This document shows, one piece after another, positions 8,574 to 17,100 of a DNA stretch of 64,000 nucleotides. Below the pieces are notes generated by a model. The model was not told the origin of the DNA. It was given only the letters and a program-made list of their open reading frames with translations, and searched no databases. Within the stretch, counting starts at the first letter, position 1; every line of letters begins with the position of its first letter. Position numbers and translations under genes: made by a program. The DNA is from Chitinophaga polysaccharea (GTDB lineage Bacteria > Bacteroidota > Bacteroidia > Chitinophagales > Chitinophagaceae): contig NZ_VIWO01000006.1 of the NCBI RefSeq assembly GCF_007829335.1, positions 372,001 to 436,000 on the forward strand, read 5' to 3'.

Positions 8574-9542
8574 ATGAATGCTGCGTTTGATGTTTTGATT
8601 GTAGGCGGAGGCCCTATTGGCCTGGCTTGCGCACTGGAAGCCAAGAAAGCAGGTCTTTCTTATGTGATTATAGAAAAGGGCTGTGTGGTCAATTCTCTCT
8701 ATAACTATCCGCTGTACATGACCTTCTTTTCTACTTCCGAAAGACTGGAAATCGGGAATGTGCCTTTTGTGTCTATCAACCCCAAGCCTACCCGGCCGGA
8801 AGCGCTGGAATACTATCGCCGGGTAGCCACTTCTCATGAACTGAATATAAAACTGTTTGAAGAAGTACAACAGATCGTGCCTAACGCCAACGAATATACG
8901 GTAACTACCAGTCACCGTACCTGGCATGCCCGGCACATCGTTATTGCCACCGGTTTTTACGATATTCCCAACCTGCTTAATGTACCGGGTGAACAGTTGC
9001 CAAAAGTAACGCACTACTATAAGGATCCGCACTTTTACGCCACCCAGGATGTATTGGTGATCGGCGCACACAACTCCGCCGTAGATGCCGCCCTGGAAAC
9101 ATATCGCAAAGGCGCACGCGTAACCATGGTCATCCGCGAAGATGCCATTGGATCGAGAGTGAAATACTGGGTAAAACCGGATATAGAAAACCGTATCAAA
9201 GAAGGATCTATCAAAGCCTGCTTCAAATCGTCGGTACTGGCTATCCGGGAAAAAGAAGTAGATATTGCCACGCCGGATGGTAATATCACCATCGCCAACG
9301 ACTTCGTTATTGCCATGACCGGCTACCAGCCAAATTTTGCTTTCCTGGAAAATGCAGGAATCACTTTATCCGATGATGCGATAAAAATGCCGGTATATAA
9401 CCCGCTTACCATGGAAACCAATATGCCCCGCATGTACCTTGCGGGAGTGGTATGTGGCGGGATGAACACGCATGTGTGGTTCATAGAAAACTCCAGGGAA
9501 CATGCAGGAAAAATCATTGCACATATAAAAGGAAATGCGTAA
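8574..9542 (+). CDS. ypdA: YpdA family bacillithiol-disulfide reductase
   Basis: A 322-residue FAD/NADPH pyridine nucleotide oxidoreductase. The FAD-binding motif VGGGPIGLACALEA is at residues 8-22, the family segment NSLYNYPLYMTFFSTSE near 40, and the NADPH motif VIGAHNSAVDAAL near 160. No CxxC redox pair is visible, as expected for YpdA. YpdA is known in Firmicutes to reduce oxidised bacillithiol, and bacillithiol users also occur in Bacteroidota. The role here is by homology. It ends in a terminator shared with the convergent murB. Confidence 0.9.
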   Translation: MNAAFDVLIVGGGPIGLACALEAKKAGLSYVIIEKGCVVNSLYNYPLYMTFFSTSERLEIGNVPFVSINPKPTRPEALEYYRRVATSHELNIKLFEEVQQIVPNANEYTVTTSHRTWHARHIVIATGFYDIPNLLNVPGEQLPKVTHYYKDPHFYATQDVLVIGAHNSAVDAALETYRKGARVTMVIREDAIGSRVKYWVKPDIENRIKEGSIKACFKSSVLAIREKEVDIATPDGNITIANDFVIAMTGYQPNFAFLENAGITLSDDAIKMPVYNPLTMETNMPRMYLAGVVCGGMNTHVWFIENSREHAGKIIAHIKGNA

Positions 9543-9558
9543 ACGCGTTTCCTTTTAT
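9525..9558. terminator. Bidirectional terminator overlapping the ends of ypdA and murB
   Basis: Arms of 15 bp, ATAAAAGGAAATGCG (9525-9539) and CGCGTTTCCTTTTAT (9544-9558), with one G-T wobble and a 4-nt loop. T runs lie on both strands. It includes the last codons of ypdA and the end of murB. Confidence 0.7.
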
Positions 9559-10571
9559 AAGATATTCACTTCCCTTTCCAGCTCCACACCGAACTTCGCC
9601 TGTACACTATCTACCACTTCCTGCGACAACTGGTAAATTTCTTTCCCCGTAGCTCCTCCATAATTTACCAGCACCAGCGCTTGTTTGGCATGTACGCCAG
9701 CGTCGCCTTTGCGGTAACCTTTCCAACCACATTGTTCTATCAGCCAGCCTGCAGCCAGCTTGAAAGCGTTGTTGGCTACAGGGTAGGCCACCAGTTGCGG
9801 GAAAGCAGCATGTAAAGCCTCATATTGTTCCTGAGGGATGGTGGGGTTCTTAAAGAAGCTGCCTGCATTGCCTATTTCTGCCGGGTTGGGCAATTTAGAA
9901 GAACGGATATTGATCACCGCCTGGCTGATAGCCTGTATAGACAGCGTTTGCACATTCATGCGTTGCAGTTCTTCGTTGATAGCGCCGTAGCTGGTGTTGA
10001 AATGCGGCTTTTTACTGAGCCGGTAGGTAACAGACAGGATAGCGAACTGGTTACGGTATTGTCTTTTAAAAACACTTTCCCGGTAGCCAAACTGACAATC
10101 AGCATTGTTGAAGGTAACAACGCGGTGCTCATCGAGGTGCAGGGCTTCCAGCTCATGAAAAACGTCTTTTATTTCCACCCCGTAAGCGCCGATATTTTGC
10201 ATAGGGCTGGCGCCTACATTACCGGGGATCAGCGACAGATTTTCCAGGCCTCCCAACTGCAGGGCGATACAATGCAGTACAAAGCCATGCCAGTTTTCAC
10301 CGGCGCCCGCTTTCACATATACGTAGTCGTTATCTTCCTTTACTACTGTGATGCCTTTTAGCTCATTCTTCAGCATCCAGCCATTAAAATCGCCGGTAAA
10401 CAGGATATTACTGCCGCCTCCCAGTATCATCCGGGGCAAATTGCTCCGCTGCTGTTGCTCCGTTAAAGCCATCAGGTCTTCCACAGACGCAAAAGTTGCA
10501 AAATACCGCGCATGGGCGCCGATACCGAATGTATTATAGGATTTGAGCAGAACATTTTCTGATACCTGCAT
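9555..10571 (-). CDS. murB: UDP-N-acetylmuramate dehydrogenase
   Basis: A 338-residue FAD enzyme that reduces UDP-GlcNAc-enolpyruvate to UDP-MurNAc in cytosolic peptidoglycan precursor synthesis. Visible motifs: NTFGIGAHARYFA near the start, GGGSNILFTGDF (FAD pyrophosphate loop), IPGNVGASPMQNIGAYG, and GNAGSFFKNP carrying the catalytic serine near residue 230. Length matches the E. coli (type I) enzyme. It is divergent from the gene at 10646, with a good promoter between them. Confidence 0.96.
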   Translation of the reverse strand: MQVSENVLLKSYNTFGIGAHARYFATFASVEDLMALTEQQQRSNLPRMILGGGSNILFTGDFNGWMLKNELKGITVVKEDNDYVYVKAGAGENWHGFVLHCIALQLGGLENLSLIPGNVGASPMQNIGAYGVEIKDVFHELEALHLDEHRVVTFNNADCQFGYRESVFKRQYRNQFAILSVTYRLSKKPHFNTSYGAINEELQRMNVQTLSIQAISQAVINIRSSKLPNPAEIGNAGSFFKNPTIPQEQYEALHAAFPQLVAYPVANNAFKLAAGWLIEQCGWKGYRKGDAGVHAKQALVLVNYGGATGKEIYQLSQEVVDSVQAKFGVELEREVNIL

Positions 10572-10593
10572 AATAACTTAAATTTATGGTCAG

Positions 10594-10628
10594 CAAAGAT
10601 AGCCGCAAATCATTTAGAAATTTCCAAA
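10594..10628 (-). promoter_or_regulatory. murB promoter
   Basis: On the minus strand, TTTG (10625-10628), 23 nt, then TATCTTTG (10594-10601), matching the Bacteroidota -33/-7 pattern. The element lies 23 nt before the murB ATG. Confidence 0.6.
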
Positions 10629-10645
10629 TCCATTAATCCATTTTC

Positions 10646-11308
10646 ATGAACAAGACTGCGATTGTCATAGGAGCTACCGGACTTACAGGCACCCACCTGG
10701 TAGCAGCCCTGTTGCAAGACCCTGCCTTTGACAAAGTAAAAGTGTTGATCCGCAGGCCCTGGGCGCATTCCAGGCCTAAGCTGGAAAGCGTGATCGTGGA
10801 TTTTGAAGATGACGACAATCTCGCTGCCGCTTTACAGGGTGATGCGTTGTTTTGTTGTATCGGCACCACCATCAAAAAAGCGGGATCGCAAGAACGATTC
10901 AGGGCAGTAGATTACGGTATCCCCGTAAAATGCGCCAGGATAGCGCATGAGCAGGGCGTATCACAAATATTGGTGATGTCGTCTGTCGGCGCCAATGCCC
11001 ATTCCCGCAATTTTTATCTCCGTACCAAAGGAGAAATGGAAGATGCCATACAACAAGCCGGCTTCCACAGTATTGCCATTTTTCGCCCCTCCATGCTGAT
11101 AGGTTCCCGAAAAGAATTCCGCCTGGGCGAATGGCTGGGAAAATATCTTATCCAGCTATTTTATTTCCTGTTACAGGGGAGATGGAAAAAATACCGGCCC
11201 ATTAAAGCCGCCACGGTGGCCAATGCCATGATAGCTGCTGCTAAAGAAACAGAAGCCGGCATCAGCGTCTATGAATCCGATGCTATCCAGCAGATGGGCG
11301 CTTCATGA
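10646..11308 (+). CDS. NAD(P)-binding Rossmann protein, HTATIP2-like
   Basis: A 220-residue short-chain-dehydrogenase-like protein with an N-terminal dinucleotide motif, VIGATGLTGTHLVAAL (residues 7-22). The middle segment QILVMSSVGANAHSRNFYLRTKGEME has the YxxxK-like pair of the atypical SDR group that includes HTATIP2/TIP30. Substrate unknown. The downstream DUF3857 gene starts 32 nt later on the same strand. Confidence 0.85.
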   Translation: MNKTAIVIGATGLTGTHLVAALLQDPAFDKVKVLIRRPWAHSRPKLESVIVDFEDDDNLAAALQGDALFCCIGTTIKKAGSQERFRAVDYGIPVKCARIAHEQGVSQILVMSSVGANAHSRNFYLRTKGEMEDAIQQAGFHSIAIFRPSMLIGSRKEFRLGEWLGKYLIQLFYFLLQGRWKKYRPIKAATVANAMIAAAKETEAGISVYESDAIQQMGAS

Positions 11309-11340
11309 AATCCGGGATTTGAGTCTTATCTTTATCCCGT

Positions 11341-13314
11341 ATGAAAAAATGGTTCCTTTTACTGGCTGTGGCAGGCATGGCAATACTGCCAACATATATA
11401 CAGGCACAGGTAAACAGCTACTTCCCTGAAATATGGAAAGAAAAACCTCAGCTGCATACAGTGCCCGCTACCAATGAACCTTATGCTGTAATTGACTATC
11501 GTATCATCAGGGATTTCAATGTCAGCGCGGGCGACAGATCCGCTGGATGTACACAGTACAAAACCATCTATAAAATTGTAAAAATCAATACCCGCGCAGG
11601 TGCCGACAGTCTCACCCAACTCATCATGGATTTTGAGGCCAATGAAACCTTGAGAGGCCTGCACCTGCGCGCCCTGCATCCCAATGGAGAAGTAGCTGAT
11701 CTTGCCGACCAGGTACGTATGATACACCTCAGCGATGACCGCAGTGCCGTGGTAGTAACACAACTGGCACTGCAACCCGGCAGTGAAATTGAATATGAAC
11801 TAAACCTGAAAGTGGACTTTAGCTACGCCGGCTCGGATTTCCTGCAATCCTCCCTCCCCTGCAACCATGTCAGCTTTACACTGGTGGCGCCCAAGGGAAT
11901 GTCGTTCAAACTTAAAAGCACCTCCGGATTACCCCCTATCAGCGATAGTACCGGTGCCAACAGCAAACATTATTATTGGCTGAACGTACCGCATATGCCG
12001 GCGCTCAAAAATAATGACCTCTATTACATGCTGCCCCAGCTGCAGCGCGTAGACTTTGCCCTTCACCAGGCTATCGATGGGAAAGATACCAGCCGCATGA
12101 CCTGGCAACAGTTTGGAGAAGATAACTATATCCCCTTCGTAGCCGTTTCCAAAGCAGAATATAAACAACTGGAGAAAGAAATACAGAAGTGGCCTTTTAC
12201 CCAGCAACGGATGCCCGCCACGCAAATGATTTACCTGGTTGAACAATACATAAAATCAAATATACAACTGGTGCCACCGGAAGAAACCGGCGAAACAGTA
12301 GACCTGATCAGCATTTTACGAAACCGGCGCGCAGAAAAAGCCGGCTTCACCCGGTTGCTGAATGCGGTGTACTACGTGCTGAATATTCCCACACAAATAC
12401 TGTTTACATCCTCCAGGGATAGTTTACTGATCGACAGCCAACTGGTGGTCCGGCAACTGCCGTCAAATGTACTACTGTACTTCCCCACGGTACAACAGGC
12501 ACTGGCCCCCACGGAAATGAATACACGCTTTCCCTGCTATCCGCCCACCTGGGCCAATATTCCCGCAATACGCTGCCGCGATACCCTCGTAGGTCAGGAA
12601 AGCAAAGTGTTGACAGATATTATTACTACACCACAGCCACCTTATACCCTTAGCAATATTACCACAGATGCTACCCTTACCTCTTTTGCCGATGCAACAT
12701 GGGAGGTAAAACAATCTTTCGGCGGCTACCCCGCAGAAAATATTAAAACAGCCTTCACCATTAATGGAGGCTCCACAGAAGGGAAATTCAAAATTTACAA
12801 TGCCATTTTACCTTTTCAGCCAGGGGTGAGGAAACCAACGGCGGTGACCGCAGAAAACGAAGTATTCAACGGTCGCATGCTGGATAAACCTGTACTGGTA
12901 AATAGTACCCTGCGTACGCCATCTCTCATAGAAAATAAAAACAACGAAATACACCTCTTCCTGGGGCCACTCCTGGGAGGTACGGTGCCTGTAGACTTAA
13001 CCATGCCGGAAGGCAACCTTCCGGTACAGATCACGTTTCCATACTACCAGGAAAAGCGTGTGCATATTACGCTGCCTGCGGGCTATAAAGTAGCCAACAA
13101 AGCTGCCTTCCAGGCCGACATCAGCGACACCGGTGCTCAACCTGCACTGGGGCTTAAAATGCGCTGCGAGCAGGATGGAAATCAACTCAACATCTTTGTA
13201 TTGGAATGGTACCGCCAAACCGATTTTACCGGCAACAACAAACAACTGTTTTCGCAGCTGGTACACAAAGTACACGCACTGCAACAACAATACCTGGTAT
13301 TGGTAAAGGAGTAA
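11341..13314 (+). CDS. DUF3857 domain protein, exported
   Basis: A 657-residue protein with a signal peptide (MKKWFLLLAVAGMAILPTYI, cleaved after about residue 22, IQAQ). Residues of about 50-230 form a DUF3857 beta-rich domain (YKTIYKIVKI, LHPNGEV, EIEYEL). Residues of about 290-380 sit where related proteins have a transglutaminase core, but the usual Cys-containing GxCxDK motif reads NRRAEKAGFTRLL, so that site looks inactive. The C-terminus is beta-rich. Probably periplasmic; the biological role of DUF3857 proteins is unclear. It converges on priA with only 4 nt between stops and no visible terminator. Confidence 0.87.
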   Translation: MKKWFLLLAVAGMAILPTYIQAQVNSYFPEIWKEKPQLHTVPATNEPYAVIDYRIIRDFNVSAGDRSAGCTQYKTIYKIVKINTRAGADSLTQLIMDFEANETLRGLHLRALHPNGEVADLADQVRMIHLSDDRSAVVVTQLALQPGSEIEYELNLKVDFSYAGSDFLQSSLPCNHVSFTLVAPKGMSFKLKSTSGLPPISDSTGANSKHYYWLNVPHMPALKNNDLYYMLPQLQRVDFALHQAIDGKDTSRMTWQQFGEDNYIPFVAVSKAEYKQLEKEIQKWPFTQQRMPATQMIYLVEQYIKSNIQLVPPEETGETVDLISILRNRRAEKAGFTRLLNAVYYVLNIPTQILFTSSRDSLLIDSQLVVRQLPSNVLLYFPTVQQALAPTEMNTRFPCYPPTWANIPAIRCRDTLVGQESKVLTDIITTPQPPYTLSNITTDATLTSFADATWEVKQSFGGYPAENIKTAFTINGGSTEGKFKIYNAILPFQPGVRKPTAVTAENEVFNGRMLDKPVLVNSTLRTPSLIENKNNEIHLFLGPLLGGTVPVDLTMPEGNLPVQITFPYYQEKRVHITLPAGYKVANKAAFQADISDTGAQPALGLKMRCEQDGNQLNIFVLEWYRQTDFTGNNKQLFSQLVHKVHALQQQYLVLVKE

Positions 13315-13318
13315 TGGT

Positions 13319-15760
13319 TTAAACGCCGTCTACATCAGGAATGATCACTACCGAGCGGAATTTTTTCTCTGTTCTGAGCTGTATGATAAACTCCTGGAGT
13401 ACCCGTTTAATGTGTGCAATAAGCCGGGCCTCGCGGGGCAACTTAATCAGCATTTCCTGTAAGTAATTGTTGCGCACCTTCGCTACCAATGGAGCCGCCG
13501 GGCCTACCAACTGAGCGCCTATATGGGGTTGCAGCCAACTGGCCAGTATCAGGGCCGCCTGTTCTGCTACCTGCTGATTTTTATGCCGGATAGTTAATTT
13601 CAATAAGCGGAAAAATGGGGGATAACCAAATGCCTGGCGCTCGGCAATTTCCGATTCATACATCGCTTTATAATCATGCGTGGTTACATAGTGTAATATA
13701 GGGTGCCGCGTATTGCTGGCTTGAATCAACACCTTACCTATGCCATGTTTGCGGCCAGCACGGCCACTTACCTGCTCCATCAACTGGAAGGCGCGCTCAT
13801 TCACCCTGAAATCGGGGAAGCCCAACAAATTATCGGCGCTCAGGATGCCTACCAGGTTTACATTTTCAAAATCCAGGCCCTTTACTACCATCTGCGTGCC
13901 CACCAATATATCGATGCTACGTTCTTCCAACAGTTGAATCAACTTGTTGTGGCTGTCTTTATTCCGTACCGCATCCATGTCCATACGCGCAATACGGGCT
14001 TGGGGAAAAATTACCTGCAGGTCATCTTCTATCTTCTCTGTACCGAAGCTCTTAGGTTCCAGCGTTTGAGAACCACAGGCCGTACAGGTGTGTACATAAG
14101 GATAACGGGTGCCACAATAATGGCAGTGCAGCTTATCCTGGTTGCGGTGATAGGTGAGCGATACATCGCATTGCTTACAGTGGGGAATCCAGCCACAGGT
14201 GGTACAAAGCAGGAAAGGCGCATATCCCCGGCGGTTTTGAAACAGGATCACCTGTTTACCATCTGCAATACTCTGGGTGATGGCATTTTTCAGCGCTTCG
14301 GTGAAATGGCCGTCCATCGTTTTCTCTGCCATTTCCTTCTTGATATCCACGATTTCAATGGCCGGCATCTCTACGCCGCCAAAGCGCTCGTTGAGCTCCA
14401 CCAATCCGAATTTCCCCTGCTGGGCATTAAAATACGATTCCAGCGAAGGGGTAGCTGATCCCAGTAATACTTTGGCTTTAAAGAGACTGGCATAATAAAT
14501 AGCCGCATCCCTGGCATGATAACGGGGCGCCGGGTCCTGCTGTTTATAGGAAGAATCATGCTCTTCATCGAGAATGATCAGCCCCAGGTCTTTAAAAGGC
14601 AATAAAAGGCTGGAACGTGCACCCAATATAATTTGTATCTCTCCTGACTTTACCTTGTTCCATATCTCCACCCGCTCGTTGTTATTAAAACGGGAATGGT
14701 AAATACCGATGCTGCTGCCAAAATGTTTCTGCAAACGGCGGATGATCTGTGCCGTAAGGCCTATTTCAGGCAACAGGTACAATACTTGTTTTCCGTTAGC
14801 CAGGCATTCTTCCATCATCTTCACATATACCTGTGTTTTTCCGCTGGAAGTAACGCCATGCAGCAGGGTTACCTGTTTATCGGTAAAGTGGTGGCGTACC
14901 TCTTCCAGCGCCGTTTCCTGGGCGGGGCTCAGTACAAAATCGATCTGGGTATCTACTTTGCCGGTGGCAATACGATCCACCGTACGTTTTTCTACCCAGA
15001 GAATATTTTTATCGATCAGTCCTTTTAGTTGTGCAGCGGTAGCACCGGATTTTTTCAGCAGTGCGGTTTGCTTTACGCTACCTTCTGTTTTCAGCAAATG
15101 CAGGTAGGCGAGTAACAGCTCCATTTGTTTGGGAGCACGGCCCATTTCATCGAAGAGTGCCGCCAGCCGGGATTCTTCCTGGTATTCGGCATGCAGTTGT
15201 ACGTAGTTTTCTTTCTTCTCTTTATATACTTCCTTCAGCTCTTCATAAATCAGCAATACTTTTTTCTCCAGTAGTTTTTTAATCACTGAATACACTTCCG
15301 ATTTATCAAGGATCAGTTGTACTTCTTCTATGCGCAGTTCTTTTCGGATCAACAGGGCTTCTGCGATGAGGTACTCATCGTCGTCGAGAGCGGTGAAATC
15401 ATCGCCATATTCTTCGTTGAAGAGGAGCAGTGTTTCGCTCGACAGCTTGAGATGGGCGGGCAGGGCGGCATTGAGCACTTCCCCTTCTGTGCACATGTAA
15501 TATGTGGCAATCCAGGTCCAGAAGTCTAACTGTACAGGATATACGACAGGAGCGGCATCCAGCATATCCAGCAGTGGCTTGGTTTTATATGGAGGCGCCT
15601 GTTCATGTATTGCTTTCACAATACCTGCATATTTTTTCTGTTTCCCTAACTGTACTGCTACCCGGCTTCCTGGTTGCAGGGATGCTTCCATATTTTCCGG
15701 GACCGCATAAGTATAGTTTCTGGGCAACGCCAATGGCAATATTACATCTGCGTACTTCAT
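13319..15760 (-). CDS. priA: primosomal protein N' (replication restart helicase)
   Basis: An 813-residue PriA, a superfamily 2 helicase that reloads the replisome at stalled forks. Seen: N-terminal 3'-DNA-binding domain (residues of about 1-110), Walker A GVTSSGKT near 303, Walker B DEEH near 397, and eight zinc-binding cysteines at about 520-565 (CTTCG, HCKQC, CHYCG, CTACG). The helicase C-terminal portion has QMVVKGLDFENV and QVSGRAGR. Its ATG overlaps the plsC stop by 4 nt, so plsC and priA are translationally coupled. Confidence 0.97.
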   Translation of the reverse strand: MKYADVILPLALPRNYTYAVPENMEASLQPGSRVAVQLGKQKKYAGIVKAIHEQAPPYKTKPLLDMLDAAPVVYPVQLDFWTWIATYYMCTEGEVLNAALPAHLKLSSETLLLFNEEYGDDFTALDDDEYLIAEALLIRKELRIEEVQLILDKSEVYSVIKKLLEKKVLLIYEELKEVYKEKKENYVQLHAEYQEESRLAALFDEMGRAPKQMELLLAYLHLLKTEGSVKQTALLKKSGATAAQLKGLIDKNILWVEKRTVDRIATGKVDTQIDFVLSPAQETALEEVRHHFTDKQVTLLHGVTSSGKTQVYVKMMEECLANGKQVLYLLPEIGLTAQIIRRLQKHFGSSIGIYHSRFNNNERVEIWNKVKSGEIQIILGARSSLLLPFKDLGLIILDEEHDSSYKQQDPAPRYHARDAAIYYASLFKAKVLLGSATPSLESYFNAQQGKFGLVELNERFGGVEMPAIEIVDIKKEMAEKTMDGHFTEALKNAITQSIADGKQVILFQNRRGYAPFLLCTTCGWIPHCKQCDVSLTYHRNQDKLHCHYCGTRYPYVHTCTACGSQTLEPKSFGTEKIEDDLQVIFPQARIARMDMDAVRNKDSHNKLIQLLEERSIDILVGTQMVVKGLDFENVNLVGILSADNLLGFPDFRVNERAFQLMEQVSGRAGRKHGIGKVLIQASNTRHPILHYVTTHDYKAMYESEIAERQAFGYPPFFRLLKLTIRHKNQQVAEQAALILASWLQPHIGAQLVGPAAPLVAKVRNNYLQEMLIKLPREARLIAHIKRVLQEFIIQLRTEKKFRSVVIIPDVDGV

Positions 15761-16521
15761 CCTATGGGCTGCAGGGTTGGATATTGACGGTGTTTACGTA
15801 ACTCGGCATCCATGATATCGTATACCTTTTGTTTCAGGGTATTGATATCATCCATGGTGAGACCGGCTACAGGCACGGGCGGTAAAAATACCACGCGGCA
15901 TTTGCCCGGGTTGATGCGCATAAAATTATGCGGCAGGCGGTCGCCCGCATCCAGGTATAATACAGGCTTAATAGGCATTTGCAGTTCTATCGCCATACGG
16001 AATGCGCCGTTGTGAAATGGGCGTAATGGCTGTTCGCTTTCATTGGTGGTACCTTCCGGGAATACCAGGATAGAGATACCTGCCCGGAGTGCGGTCATCA
16101 TTTCGCGTACGCTTCTGGCCCTGGCGGCAGCGTTGGAACGGTCGACCGCTACTACAGAATTTCTATAGATAAATCCGAAGAAAGGCACTTTCGATAGCTC
16201 TACCTTACCCAGGGGGCGAAAAGGCAGGCGCATTACTTTTACGGCGATGGCGGCATCAAGGTAAGAACGGTGGTTGACCACATAAATACAGGGATCGTTA
16301 TCGCGTTCGCATTCATACTTACGGGTTACCCACATTCCCACCAGCGGGAACCAGGCATGCGCCCAGAAGCGCAGGAAATAAAATATAATATTTCCCCCTT
16401 TCTGCCGTCCCAGCAACGATGCCAGGAATATAGGGGGCAATATCAAAAACATGATGCCCAGGAAAACGGCAGCGGCGTATATCACATAAATAACACGCAA
16501 CGGCTTCAAAACAAAATTCAT
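15757..16521 (-). CDS. plsC: 1-acyl-sn-glycerol-3-phosphate acyltransferase
   Basis: A 254-residue membrane-associated acyltransferase that makes phosphatidic acid from lysophosphatidic acid. An N-terminal hydrophobic region spans about residues 8-45. Catalytic HX4D is NHRSYLDA near 81, and the glycerol-phosphate site is FPEGTTNE near 155. These are the two diagnostic PlsC motifs. Overlaps priA by 4 nt. Confidence 0.93.
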   Translation of the reverse strand: MNFVLKPLRVIYVIYAAAVFLGIMFLILPPIFLASLLGRQKGGNIIFYFLRFWAHAWFPLVGMWVTRKYECERDNDPCIYVVNHRSYLDAAIAVKVMRLPFRPLGKVELSKVPFFGFIYRNSVVAVDRSNAAARARSVREMMTALRAGISILVFPEGTTNESEQPLRPFHNGAFRMAIELQMPIKPVLYLDAGDRLPHNFMRINPGKCRVVFLPPVPVAGLTMDDINTLKQKVYDIMDAELRKHRQYPTLQPIG

Positions 16522-16575
16522 AGACGCCTCTGTAAAGTTTTTTAAATATGCTGGAAAACTACGACAAAATCCGCG

Positions 16576-17019
16576 TTAATCGCAATGGCAGGTCCAGTCT
16601 TTATCCAGGTCGATGCAGGTGATCACTTTTGCATTTTCTTCGTCGCAGGGAGCAAAGACGATCCGCAGGTGCTGCCCTTCGCTGGAATAGCCTTCCAGCG
16701 CATAGGTAGGGCAAGGCTTGTCGGCTGGGTTCGATTTCTCCGGGTTAATTTTTCCTTCGGCCAGGATTTCTTCCACCTCAGCCTTCGTTACATGACGGCA
16801 ACCCATACGACAAATGGCGTGAGTGGTATACTCCAGGTGAGCATGCCGGTTAAGCACTTCGTTGGTAATAGGCGGGTTAGCAGTGGCGTTACGTACCACT
16901 ACAGGCCTGGCTCCGGGGCCGGGCGGCGTAGACGTACTCTTCCACCAGCGTTGCTGCCAGCCTGCCAGCAATAAAACGGATAAGAGTATAACCGGAAGAT
17001 ATTTTTGTATGGATTTCAT
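16576..17019 (-). CDS. DUF4258 domain protein, membrane-anchored
   Basis: A 147-residue protein with a hydrophobic N-terminal segment (YLPVILLSVLLLAGW, about residues 7-21). The C-terminal DUF4258-type domain is at about 60-140: THAICRMGCRHVTKAEVEEIL, then LRIVFAPCDE and VITCIDLDKDW. DUF4258 resembles small RNase/toxin-like folds; many members accompany toxin systems, but here there is no antitoxin gene alongside and an export signal is present. It is Cys-rich (six Cys in the domain), which suggests disulfides or metal outside the cytoplasm. Function unknown. Confidence 0.78.
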   Translation of the reverse strand: MKSIQKYLPVILLSVLLLAGWQQRWWKSTSTPPGPGARPVVVRNATANPPITNEVLNRHAHLEYTTHAICRMGCRHVTKAEVEEILAEGKINPEKSNPADKPCPTYALEGYSSEGQHLRIVFAPCDEENAKVITCIDLDKDWTCHCD

Positions 17020-17083
17020 ATAACAACAGAACGCCGCGCAAATTACTCAAAATTCCTTACCTAACTATGACATAAAAAGTTCC

Positions 17084-17091
17084 TACCTTTG
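17084..17091 (+). promoter_or_regulatory. mtaB -7 promoter element close to the start codon
   Basis: TACCTTTG matches TAnnTTTG exactly and ends 9 nt before the mtaB ATG at 17101. A transcript starting at the usual distance would have almost no leader. The -33 element is weak. Confidence 0.55.
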
Positions 17092-17100
17092 CCTCCCTTT

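Noticed and set aside
16576..17019. DUF4258 protein as the toxin of a toxin-antitoxin pair
   Set aside because: It has an export/anchor segment and no antitoxin gene adjacent.
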